64,000 bases of DNA from Daphnia pulex (Eukaryota; Arthropoda; Branchiopoda; Diplostraca; Daphniidae): positions 1,555,001-1,619,000 of the forward strand of contig NC_060022.1 in the NCBI RefSeq assembly GCF_021134715.1. The letters are read 5' to 3'. Positions 23,105 through 34,756 of the stretch are shown here, one piece after another (within the stretch, counting starts at the first letter, position 1; each line of letters begins with the position of its first letter). The notes beneath the pieces were generated by a model, which did no database searches, was not told where the DNA came from, and saw only the letters and a program-made list of their open reading frames with translations. A program made the position numbers and the translations under genes.

Positions 23105-24683
23105 TTAATAGTTCTCAATGACGCGGTCTTCTTGTTCTTCTTCTTCCTGGTCGAGCGGAGTCGATTTGAATTTGAACGGTTTGCGGAAAAAGTCGTTGTC
23201 TTTGTTGGCCCTTCCGGTTACATTGACTACAATCACCGCGACGGCGTTGTTGTTATTATTGGCGTTGGCATTGTTGTTGTTATTGTTGTTGCTACTCGTT
23301 TGCTGTTGCTGCTGTTGTTGAACGGCTGCCACAGCTGCGGTGCTGGCGGATGTGGACCCGATCAATCCGCTCAACCCGCTCAGCCCGCTGAGTCCAAACA
23401 GGTTGGCGAACCCGCCGAAGCCGTTGATGAAGTAATACGTCGAATTGGTCGTGTTGACGTACGTCACCAAGTACCTGCTGTAGGCCGATAATCCCGTGGC
23501 GAAGGCGGCGGCCACCGCCAGGGCGATGCAAATGCCCAGTGGAATCAAAATGGCCAGCAGGAAGAGTTTGAGCAATCCGCTGAAATCCTTCTCCTTGTGG
23601 TGATTGGGGATGTAGTACACCGGAGGCTGTTGGTGGTGGTGGTAAGTGGTGCTGCCACCACCGTAACCTCCGCCACCGCCGTGCCGGTAGTCACGCGGGA
23701 GTTCTTGTTTGAGTTTCTTCTTGTTGAATTTTTCTTTGATGGACTTTTTCTCTCCGCGACGCTGGCCGATGGCCTTTTGAAACATTTTGGTAAAGCTCGG
23801 CTTACTTTTACTCTCGGATACCTTGAGGGCCACGTCCATGTTGTTGAAATTCTCCGTGTTAATGGCTGCAACTGCAGTTACAGTCATTGCTAAAAATGTA
23901 AACGATGGTTATAAGTATGGCTCATTAGAGTTGAACCGCAAATTGAAGTTGATTTACCTGGGCTCAGATTATTAGCGAATTGAGTCCGCATAGTCGTTGT
24001 TGTAATGGGCTCGCTGTGGTACTGCGCCTCTCTCAACACTTTGTGATTGGATCCTGATGTGATTGGCCTCTCGGTGTTGAATTTCTTCTTGTTGTAAATC
24101 GCCATCGAAATCGCTGCTGTTTTTGGCGGCAGTTTCGATTCGAAATATGGCTGGTTGACTTTTTTGAGAAATTAATTGACAAATGTTATTGCGAATAACG
24201 ATTGTTGTTGTTTTTTTTAACTATGTGTACGTACTGAAATGATTGGGCGGGAAAGGAGTTGGCCGAGGCATCAGTTGCGCATAGTTTTCGTTCGACCAGA
24301 ATTCCTCGAATTTGTCTAAAATTGTCGACGAGATGACAATAATGTTATCAAAAATCTTGAAGTAACGAAACGAAACTCTTTTTACCGGTTGTTGGAATGC
24401 GGGACTGGAGAGAATTGTCATCGTCGCTAATCTGTGGGTGATGATGTTGATCATTTGTCCCATGATTGTGTCGATCTTCTTCTTCTTCTTGGTAAAACCG
24501 CTGCCTATCTTGATCGGGAGGGAGAACGTATTGAGGATAGAGTCGACTTCTCTTCCACCTACTCCGCTGGTGATGACTGGAGCCGTTGAAAAGATCAAAG
24601 AGATCTGCATCCGTCAAAAAGACGAACCCAGTCATCGCTGCCAGCACCAGCACTACCGACGCAAACCACAAAAAGGACTTCAT
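23105..24683 (-). CDS. Q/N-tract hydrophobic-segment protein, family gene A (453 aa)
   Basis: Four exons (24386-24683, about 24231-24315, 23958-24151, 23105-23889) join in frame. The start at 24683 gives a signal or anchor segment (MKSFLWFASVVLVLAAMTGF). Basic and His-rich regions follow (HGGGGGYGGG, HHHQQPPVYYIPNHH). The hydrophobic segment LLKLFLLAILIPLGICIALA leads into Ala-rich sequence. A Gly/Leu/Ser repeat (GLSGLSGLSGL), seven or more Gln, TSS, and a long Asn-rich tract with Ala come next. The C-terminus carries VIVVNVTGRANKDNDFF and an acidic end. The family is unknown to me; the shared order (signal, His/Tyr/Pro-rich linker, hydrophobic segment, poly-Q, poly-N, short hydrophobic stretch) ties it to genes B-E. 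Its post-Asn block resembles gene C most. A likely role as a secreted structural or matrix protein is inference. The exon 2/3 junction is the least certain. Confidence 0.7.
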
Positions 24684-26019
24684 CTGGCGATATGCGAACA
24701 AAGAATAATGTCAGACAATTTAACGCAAAGTCTATATACTTTTTGATAATCAACTTTCACTGAGACTGCCGTCCGGTATGAGCATCACGCTCACGACCGC
24801 TTCCGATTGTGGAATGGAACAAGACTAGTCTCCCGATTTGTAGGACGGTCGGTATAAGAGAAGAACCAACGGACGAGAGTCAGTCGATGAGAGGCGCCGA
24901 CTTGTGGCCATTCCAACAGCAGCCAAAGCGTTTGCTTTAATGGCGTATATCCATCCACCAGTCGCAGTAGCTGCAAGGTTGCTGCGAGCGCAGCCGAGCA
25001 TCTGTTGTTTTCCTTTTTTTCTTTTCGAAAATTTAAAAACGTTTGTTCGAAATTCCCGGCGTAGCGTAAAAAAAAAAGGCCGGTACTACGTGCTGCGGTC
25101 GGGATGGCAGACAGTCGGAGCTTTCGGTCAGTGCCGCATCGGCAGGAAGTCGGTGTTTTTTTTTTCTTTTCACTTGGACACTTGAAGAAAAGATGAAATT
25201 AAGGGCTGAAGTCCATCAGGAACGTATAGACGAGAGTAGATAAAAGAATATGTGTACTATAGCTTCATTAAAAGATGTTGAACAGAAAATTAGAGAACAG
25301 ACCCACCAATTGAAATCTCTCTCGACTCTATTGGCGTGGCAACAGACAGGTTTTATGCAAATGTTGATGTGTGTGTTTTGAAACTATTTCGTCTGGACAA
25401 CGACTTTGTCTTAACATAATATCACCTTAGAGCTAACTCGACTTTAAGCTGCTGTAGATGATGTAAAAGGGAGGGGGATTGTACGGTGCGATTGCCGCAT
25501 CGTTTGATGGCGCAATATTACCGAATCATTTGAAACGGTGCATTGATGTCCCTACAGGATGTGCGTGTATAGAGTTCCTTTGTTTCTCTTTCTACCCTTT
25601 TGTTATATCATAATAATTATGTAGTATACCACCTCATGTTGCGTCATTTTCGTGATAACGATCGAGTCGGTGCAGAGTTCGTTTGGGTGGTTCTAGATCA
25701 TAAAAGAAGAACTACATGCCTCCGCACCTTTTTCATTTCCTTTTTAAATTTTTTTAAAGCAACTTTGTTGACTCGACATTTTTATGGCGTCCAGACAAAT
25801 GGCGATGAAGCCGGAACTCACGCATAAACGCAGTTGCGGGAGGGGCATTTATCGACATTATTAATATAAATTTATTTATTTTTTTACTCAACCGTCTTGT
25901 TATTATTAATTACATTTCCTGTTCATTTTAAATGTTTTACATTTCTCGTTAAACTCAAACCAAATCCACAAATAATAAAATTAAGAAAAATATACACGCA
26001 AACAGCTACGGTACACAAT
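24684..26019. other. Spacer between family genes A and B
   Basis: It contains the promoter side of gene A (a TATATAG motif near 24733-24739 on the minus strand) and the 3' flank of gene B. No further gene is supported. Confidence 0.3.
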
Positions 26020-26884
26020 TTAAGGTTCTTCTTTGACATATTTGCGACGTCGGTGGAAGTGACTGGACAGCGGTTTGATTTGCGGCAAAGAAAACTGATA
26101 GCTGTCGCCCATGGATCGACGCCAATCGTGAACTTTGGTCACGTTGTAGGCGTAGATGATGGTCTTGTGAGCTTTAGCGTGACTGCCCTTGTTGTTGATG
26201 ATTGCGGCGAACAGAGCGGCCAGGATGGCGTTGTTGTTGTTGTTTGCGTTGTTGTTTGCGTTGTTGTTGTTGTTGGCCGCCTCCTGCTGCTGCTGCTGCT
26301 GCTGGGCAGCGGCCGCAGCCGACGAACTGGACGAAGACGCCGTCGCCAAAGCGAAGGCTGCCGCTGCGCCCAAGAACAAAGCGATCGGAACGATAGCCAA
26401 GAATATCGGACTGAAATCGATATGAACTGGGCTGGCGTGGTGGTAGCCACCGTCGCCGTACTGTCGCCCGTGTCCAACGACGACAGCCGTTTCGTCCGAT
26501 CCCGTGTTTATAAAGCTAACGGTATTCCCGTCATTAACACCTTCTTCTTCCTGAACTGTCTGTGAAATCGTGCCTGTCATCACAAACGTAATAGAAACGC
26601 ATCATTTGATCATTTGACAAACAGTATACAGTGTGAAACAATATTTCCAAAATTTAGATTTTACCTGTGCTGTTAGCGGATGACGTGTTGTTGATGGCCA
26701 TCACTGCGATTTGATTCTCCATCGAGCTGAATTCGGCCTCAAAGTCGGCACCGAGATGGAAATGATCTTCGGCCAGCAAATTTTTCTTGCTGTTAGTCTC
26801 CTTGGCTGCGATGTAAGGGTGGATGAGGAGGATGACGGGCAAGAGGACGGCCAGCGTCAAATACGATTGCGTCGATACCTTCAT
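26020..26884 (-). CDS. Q/N-tract hydrophobic-segment protein, family gene B (257 aa)
   Basis: This is the shortest member, with two exons (26665-26884, 26020-26573) and a phase-1 intron. The start at 26884 gives a signal peptide (YLTLAVLLPVILLIHPYIAA). The second exon has an acidic part and a His/Tyr/Gly linker, then DFSPIFLAIVPIALFLGA followed by an Ala-rich helix. That block is nearly identical in genes D and E. A Ser/Ala stretch, seven Gln, EAA and an Asn/Ala tract lead into the hydrophobic AILAALFAAIIN. The C-terminus is basic (HFHRRRKYVKEEP). It may represent the minimal form of the family, since it lacks the FWGPP exons of D and E. The function is unknown. Antisense frames rich in Leu and Cys across the Q/N tract are shadows. 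Confidence 0.8.
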
Positions 26885-29800
26885 CTCGAAATGGATTAAA
26901 GTCGCCCACTCGTTTTGACGTTTTCGCGATTAAAGTTTCTTTTTTTTCGTGAGCCAAAGTTTCGAATCGAATCACATGACACGAACGGATGGACTAAAGG
27001 CAAATGGCGTAAGAGTGTGAGCTTCAGACACGTTTTTGATCGAAATTTTTCTGATATCTAGACTATGGAAGACACTAGGGACGTGCTCCAGTCCAGCTGA
27101 TTTGCCACCTGGACAGACCAAGACTGGTTTTTTCCCAATTCTTCCAGCAAGACGGCAAGAGGAGTTGAGCGGACATTTGGAGGAGGTTCCACACTGTCCG
27201 TACTCTCCTCCCTTCACGAACTGTACCTCCTGTATAGGAGCTGCTCTCTTGCGGTTATTTGGTTGCTTGTGCGGGACTTACTTCATATTAGAATTCATGG
27301 TACATACCTTGCTATATAATAATACAAGCAAAGGGTCAATCACCTTCTCATTTCCTTTAAATACCTTTTAACTGTTATTACCTTATAATTATCACTGGCT
27401 CGTTATTAGTCGTTTTAACGGTCCGTGTCTTCACTTCAGATTTTTGAAACGGTGACAGATTTCTTGTAAACCGCCAAACTTTGATTTTTGGCAAAAAGGA
27501 AACGTTAGTCAGTTCGGGCCAATGAATCTTATTTTTTCTTCCACCCAACTGTCGGTTTCAACCCAAAAGAAAATTTTCCGACTGTTATGTGATTCATAAA
27601 AGACCTGATTGATGGAGTCGTTACCTTAACTGCAAGGGGAAACGAAAATGACACTGGAAATGAGAAGAAAAACAAAGAGAGAAAAAAAAAAGTAACCCTA
27701 GAGGCTAAATAGCAACAAATTCCTTTTTTCTCTCCGGTTGAGAAAAAAATATCTAACTAAAAACTCTTATTAGACAATACCGGTGACATGTTATTTATTT
27801 GACAGTGAATGGCATCCGTCGAGCGTACAGACCCTTGGTGGGGAAAAACACAGGATGGTTTCAAACTCGCTTCCATTATATCCCAATTTCTTTTTCTTGT
27901 ATCCAACATTGTTGATATACCCTTGAAAAAGCTGATTCATTTGTATTACGCCTTCATTATGGTGCACATATGAACCTTTGGCGCATACCGCTAGACGTCG
28001 GCGAGTACGGACGCAGTTGGCGGCACCACAACTTGAGCTTTGTTGTTGTTGTTGTGCGGAAGAGATTTTTTTTTTCTTGGAGATGGAATAACACAGCGTG
28101 GAAATGTTTTTTTAGCAAGCATCGTCCCCGGTTGTATAATATTACCCAGACAATCAAAAGACCGTAAAAAAGAAAAAAACTTGTACGGCCTTTTCTTTTT
28201 TTCCACTTTTTGTTTCCGTCTCGTTTGTGTCTGTCCTGTTGCTGGGATGACGTAAATCAATGAGCTATAACATGCATCGCGTAGCAGCGCGTTAAGCACT
28301 ACTTCTCGCCGGCTTGGTACACCAAACTTGATATAGCAGTAGCCTATACCCGCACATTTATAGTTTATGCATATTCATTAATAGCTTTCTCACGCTGTCC
28401 TATACGCAAAGTATTAAGACGTCAGGAAAAAAATAAGTTTTAAGTTTCTTTTGATTGTTTTTTTTTTCCACTTTTCTATTCCAACCAAGCGAATAAAAGA
28501 ATTTGCATCTCAACGGAACCCTAGGAGAAGATTTAGAATTTTCTGAGAGATTCTCCTGCACATCCGGCATGCGGTGCCAAATTATGGAGATGAACAAATA
28601 TAGACGGAAGATTGTTCGCCGCGGTTGCCTGCTGGTGAGACATCATCTGGCTCCAAACCTTTCTTGATTCCATGTTCTGATCATGCGGATGCATTCCTGC
28701 CATCCTAATTTGTCACGTCTTTTTCAAAATCCAAAGTCACGTCACAGTGCGATGATAAAGAAAACTCACAGTAGAGCCGGAGACGAACCAACAATTTCTC
28801 GAATATTTCACCGAGGCTTGAATGTATTAACAAGATTAGATTTATCCGAGTAACATTGGTGGAATGATGTTGCGTTGAGCGATTTCGTAAACTCGACGAT
28901 GATCGTAGTATGCAGTCGCCGCTGACATTTATCTTTCGTTACAGGAGATCAGCATCACTTTTCACAGTTGTTTCAACCTTTTCCATCGCAGCGGGGCTGC
29001 CGTTTAGGCAAATAATTCCAGGGCAATATAATTTGAAACGAAAACGTACACGCGTGCTGGCAATTATCTTGGAATATTCTGCGAGGATTTTCCAGTTGAA
29101 CGAACTCGGTAAACCTTTTCTCTTGCTATAATTCAGTTTTCATCTTTATCGTAATTTTGCCGAATTATCATTTTCCTGCTGTCGAATGGCAAAAGGGCGT
29201 CTCAAACGAGTTTGCCCGCATTGGAAATCCAAAAGGAAGTGATAGAGTTAAATTATAGCGCCACAGCAAGTGTCGAGGGCCCCACACATATAGACGGCAA
29301 AAGTTCGTGCGATTAGGTTGCTGACTTGTGGCCAGCAGAAGTTCGTGAATCAAGGACTCTCTTCGTACTTTTCCAAATAGACAGATAAACTTAAGTAGAT
29401 AGGGGCTGCTGCTACTTACAATACGCGCATGTCTTTTTCTGGTGGGTGTCGTTATCTGGAACTGTTGATCTTGGAGTTGGCCGCCGTTATTCGCTTCCGT
29501 TGGCAACAATTGCTGGGGAGATACGACCAATTGTGAAACATTTCAATTGCGAAACGAGTCACACAAAAAAACAGCTCTGTCAGATGAATGACTTCCTAGA
29601 ATCCAGGGTATTTTTAGGGAAAAGTTATTCCATACATCAATGAAGAAGCTGAATCATCCTGACAATGCCGATTTCACGCTACTATAATTCTCTCTCTCAC
29701 TTTCTATGGCGAGTCTATTTATATTCATTCACTCATACAAAGTATGAATAGTAGATATACGCCGACGACGACAAGTGGCAGAGATCCGTGGGAAGAAAAA

Positions 29801-32376
29801 AGTCACATCAACTCTTATCTTATTCATTGTTAACTTTAAGGGCGATTTCAACAAACTCATTCTTATAATTATTGACTGTCTTGTTCTTGCATAGTATTTA
29901 TTTCAATGTGCGAATCGTGTGATGTGAAGCCATTCCAGTCAAAATCCAACTTGGTTTCGGTCGTTAAAATGATGAGCGACCTACACGTTATGCAACCTAC
30001 GAAAAACCAATAAGACGTTCCAACGACTGCACATATATACTGTATAGTATAGGCTATAGGGGTTTTCGTATAGTTTAGATGCGCCAGCTGTTATGACCGT
30101 CGTTATTGTGTGATGCTGAGCAAGGTACCGGATAATGACGAGGTTGCGCCCGCGTGTACAACACGTATAACAGACATTAGCGTCCCAAAAATGTGCTATG
30201 GGCTTGTTGTTTCTGTACACATTCATCATCCAACAGCGATCGACTTTCTCTATCCTTCCATTTTCCGTCATCTAGAGGCAAACGGCGGAAAAAAATGACG
30301 GTAACCACATGACGCGCTCCGATCACCCGTACATGTACACTCTCACTGATGGCCAGCTCAGCGCAACCGACTGCCATGATGCAACAAGTTGACGCCAGTG
30401 AACGGAATAATAACTTGAGGTAGATACAATAAGTATTTGTTCATGTATCCGACATTTGATAAATGCAGAACTGCTCCTGATGGATCGGTTGCACAATGTG
30501 CATCTGCCGTAATCTTTTGTAAACCCAACATTTATCGCTGAAGCGGAATGAAAGGCTTATTTCGATTCAATAAAGAGCGCCCAGCGTTTGCCAGCCATTG
30601 AAACTGTGGTTTTATGTGTGCAAATGATTTTTCATTTGCTTAAGGTGATTGGATTCGATAGAGTACTTGGGAAGCATTAAAAAACTAGCCACAATTATGA
30701 ACATCGCTCATTGAAGCGCGAAAGCTGTTCTGGCAAAACAGACAAAGGTTTGTGGTTTGCCTAAAAATTGGGTGTATAGAAATGCAACTAAACATTTTTA
30801 AATGTTATAGTTCCAGGAAAAAAAGAGAACGGCGTTCATCGGCGTGGTGCAAAAAACTTGTCTTCCGCTTCTCGCGATAACTTTTGTTCGGTGCCATAAC
30901 TGTTTGCCGTTTTCGCAGTATATGTCTGACATAAAAAAGGACTTTGTAAATGGCGCGGCCCAACTCGCTCTTTGTATTGCTATTACGAATTGAATTGTTC
31001 GTAAAAAAAAAATTTTTTTGCTTTGCAATAGCTCAATAAGACGTAGAGTCCCGGTTCTGTATGACAGCGGTATTTCGACTCTAAAAATAGTAGAATGTCC
31101 AAACAGCACACATGACCAGACTACTATATCCCCTGTTGCATTTCACTGAACTTTACTCGATGGGAAATCTTTTGGGCGCATTTGGTCGTTATAACAATCG
31201 TTGAACTTGCACGTGGAGTATACTAGAGGCACAAGTGTCTAACTGCCGGAGTAACATTTCTATTGTGTCTGAATTTGAGTAGAACAGATGAGAGACCTGC
31301 TTCTTCAGCCAAACAGTTACTATTTGGTAAATTGTAATGAATGTTTGAATTGTTCGGATGTTTTTTTTTTTTTTTTTCGTCGAGAATGTGCTCGTAATTG
31401 CGGCAGATTTAAGTAGGCTGTTAGTTCGTGAGCACGTGTATGAACCGTGAAATCAAGTGGGATTCTAGGTGACGTAGATATGGGCAGAGTTCAAATCGTA
31501 ATTAGAACTATTCTTGATTGGGGCGGCCGCTGTGATAAGTGTCGAGACCGAAATTTCGGCCGACATGCTGCGCATTCATGTCGTGATTGAGGGATGTGGG
31601 AAGAACACCCCGATGAAACGATAAGCGAAGGAGAAAAAAAAAACGGAAAAAAGTTCACCTGTACCGTTAAATCGCTTTTGTTATTGCATCAAAAGAGATA
31701 AGAGACTATATGGCGTAAAACTATTCAAGCGTGATGATGTTATGTACCGAAATGTGTCTCACCTCTAGACGGCGATTGAGTCAGATGCAACATGTGAGGA
31801 GGAGGCTGCTGCTCCGAGTCTTATCCGGCGTATAAGAAACGAGATAGACGACAGCCCATAATGTTGTAGTCTATTAAGTCTGATGGTTCGCCGAACTCTT
31901 GTGAAAAGCCTTTCTCCCCTCCTTCATTTTTTTTAAGCTTCACTTTTTCCACTAGGATGCGTGACGTAATGTATCGGACACACCGGTAATATTCCACCAC
32001 ACATCAGCAAAATAAAGAGAAAGAAACGAAATGCTGCAGCAGCCTCAAACAATTCTTTATTTTTGTTGTTTGTCAGTAGTAGTTTGAAAAGCAACTCTGC
32101 GACGCCCATTGGTCTGGCCTGGCGGGCAGAAAACGAATTCCCCGGAACTCACAGTTGTTGTGTCGGGACTATACAGTCCAAGTTGACTGCAATATAGCCT
32201 ATACCGGTTGATGCGCGCAGTATAGTTGGCTTGTCTAGTTGCAGCCAAGCGTTTGGCGCTAGTTGGCTACGAGCTGATAAGTCAGTTGCTTGTCATCGAG
32301 CCCAAGGAACTAAAGCCACCGACAAGAGCAGCTCAGCGGCAGCAGCTAGCTTTTGCATATTCGTGTGAATACAAAG
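26885..32376. other. Gene-poor interval between family genes B and C
   Basis: About 5.5 kb without a confident gene. Two minus-strand open pieces look slightly coding-like (near 29430-29520 with good splice sites, and 28533-28703 starting with an ATG), but they do not join in phase and are only listed under findings. Poly-T tracts and AT-rich stretches are frequent. Gene C's promoter probably lies at its right end. Confidence 0.35.
32192..32222 (+). promoter_or_regulatory. Possible core promoter of family gene C
   Basis: TATAGCC near 32192 is followed about 26 bp downstream by GCAGT, an initiator-like match, some 155 bp before the gene C start codon. The motifs are imperfect. Confidence 0.25.
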
Positions 32377-33358
32377 ATGAAGCTCTTCGGCAATTGGTTT
32401 CGATTCGTCGCCATAGCGACTGGGGCCGCTCATTTCATTTTCGCCGTCGATTCCAATTCAATCGCCACCGACAAATCGCCGCCCGACAAGGATACTTCCG
32501 GTAAAGGTAGGGCTTCCTACATCTGGGAAAAGAGAGTCACTCCGCCGTATCCTTACCAGCAGCAGTATCACACGTACAAGACGATTGTAACTCCTGTCCA
32601 ATCGTCAAACAAGTTTGCAGGTAAAAAGGCCTAGACAGTCCAGTTATCGCTCAGTTTAGTTTCAGTTTTTATTTGTATTTTTAAAAGCGGAGCGCGTCCA
32701 ACAACATCGCATAGGCGCAGAACATTTGAAATCCGATTTCCGGCCTACCGTTACGTCACAACTGCCTGTCGCTGCCATTTCAAGCGGTCAACGACTGCTG
32801 GAGAGAGAAGAAATTAGCCCTAAAAAGTCTTATGGTTACAGCGGAGGTAGTAGCCATAGCCATGACCACCACCACGGAGGCGGCGGCGGCGGTGGCCAAT
32901 ACTACGCGGCTCAACCTTTGCCGTATTACCCCGCGACTAAAGAGCACAGTTTTGGCATTGGCAGTTTTGGATTTTTCAAGCCGCTATTTCTCCTCTTGAT
33001 TTTGCCATTCTTTTTGCTTCTCTTCTTCGTCGCTGTCGTTTTCGTCGTCCGCATAGCGGCGGCCTCTTCGTCCACCACCGCGACCGCCGCCCTGAGTCAA
33101 CAGCAGCAACAGCAGCAAGATAGCAACAACAATAACAACAACAATAACGCCAATAATGACAACAACAACAACGCCATCGTCTTGGCTTCTTCGACTGGGA
33201 CGTTTGTCATTACCATCAACGCCACCGGACGCGCCCACAACAACAATTTCTTGGACTTTCTCAGAAGCCCCGCCCCGTTATTCAATTGGCACAACTCCTA
33301 TCATCACACTACCCCGGCCCCGATGGCGTTGGTGAATGAGACCTGGTTATTGGCGTAA
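32377..33358 (+). CDS. Q/N-tract hydrophobic-segment protein, family gene C (304 aa)
   Basis: This is the only member on the plus strand. Two exons (32377-32620, 32688-33358) flank a 67-bp phase-1 intron, the same phase as in the paralogues. The N-terminus is a signal peptide (WFRFVAIATGAAHFIFAVDS) followed by a Tyr/Gln/Pro region (PPYPYQQQYHTYK). Exon 2 has a His/Gly linker (SHSHDHHHGGGGGGGQYY) and a very hydrophobic segment (KPLFLLLILPFFLLLFFVAV). It continues through Ser/Thr/Ala, seven Gln, DS, a long Asn tract, then VLASSTGTFVITINATGRA. The block INATGRA...NF is shared with gene A (VNVTGRA...DFF), which sets A and C apart from B, D and E. It may be a secreted or single-pass protein; the function is unknown. 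Confidence 0.82.
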
Positions 33359-34756
33359 TTCCATTTGAATGGCAAATCAGAATTGAAAATGACCGATAAG
33401 TCATTGTGTACATTGTATTTTAGTTCCCCAATGGGTGTTTTGAGGGTATCTGTGTAGAGGTGTTGATCTGTTGAAATAATCGGCATAATAGAAAAATCTT
33501 GTTATTCCGTTACATCTAATTCGTTTCGAAATTACATGGTGGCTTCCATCAATTGGAATGGTTGAAACACATATAGACGGGTGAACTTCAACTTTGAAGT
33601 TTGAACGATCGTATCTCCATCCTGGTTGTTGATCTAACAGATGTTTGCCCGTTGAAACAATGTTGGTAATGCTTTCATTTCACATCTGTGACTGGAACGT
33701 ATATTTCTAGTTTGGCCTCTCCTCAACTTCGATTATTGTGGATTGCGTCTGAGTAATGACGACCCGTGAAAAGATCAATTTTGATGCGGAAATATCTGTC
33801 TTCACCCCTATACAACCAGCTGTTGTGAAAGGGTCTAGACTCTCGTTTTTATGTGTATGCGCCGACTTATTGCTTTGCATTTGCATGAAATGGACGTTCA
33901 ATTATGTAGCGGTATGCTGCGTGTTGTTTGACTTTTTCAATGGCCATTGTTTCATATTTCTGTGCAGAGAAGACCGTCTTTTTGCTCATTAAAAAATTTC
34001 AAAAGTGTAGCAGAAAATGATAGGCATTTATATCCGCGAGTGGAAATGTTTCGTTCGCTATTACACGTCATCTTTTCAATGACGCTACACTCAAGTTATG
34101 CAACCGAATAAGGCTTCCTCAGGGCTTCCTCCTCAATATATGTGTGTAGTACACGCGTAGTACAAAGGCGCCAGCGAGATGAAAAACTTGCAATGAAGAA
34201 AGAAAGTTTTGGTGGAAGCCACAACAGATGTTCGAATAGCGCAATTACATACCCAAGTATGTGCTGCTGCCGTATGCATAGTACAAGTGTGTGTATACGC
34301 TACTTTAGTGAACCTCTGTACTGTACAGGATGAAACCGCCAGCTTATTGTCAAGGTCGACTTAACTGGACGGACCGCTAGCCGTTCTACAACAACCACAA
34401 GAGAGAAAAAAACAATCGTAAATCTCAATAGTTTACGAGCCGTGTGTGTTGTGTGTATAGCAAAAGGATGGCCGAGAGAGGAAGAGAGTACAATTTTTTT
34501 TATGCCCAGCGGGACGCTTTTGTGCAAAGTATAATATGAACAGTGAAGAAATTGAAAATGAAAACTACCTATACAGTTATGTATGCAACCTAACCAACAA
34601 CAGTACAGCGTATGGTGACATATACCATCAGCGAAAGCGCTTGTATACAAAATACATAGTATAAGTTAATACTGGCTATGTCTGTAGTGATGCAATGATT
34701 TCATTCAGAAGTTTTTTAAGTTAATTTTCAATTTCTAGTTTTTGAGGGAGAGGTCA
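33359..34756. other. Spacer between family genes C and D
   Basis: Genes C and D converge here, so it holds two 3' flanks. No further gene is supported. Confidence 0.3.

Noticed and set aside
23118-23491. Leu/Val/Cys-rich plus-strand frames opposite the Q/N tracts (also at 26189-26425, 34929-35252, 37782-38163)
   Set aside because: They arise because CAG/CAA and AAC/AAT runs read as CTG/TTG and GTT/ATT on the other strand. They have no signal or family features of their own.
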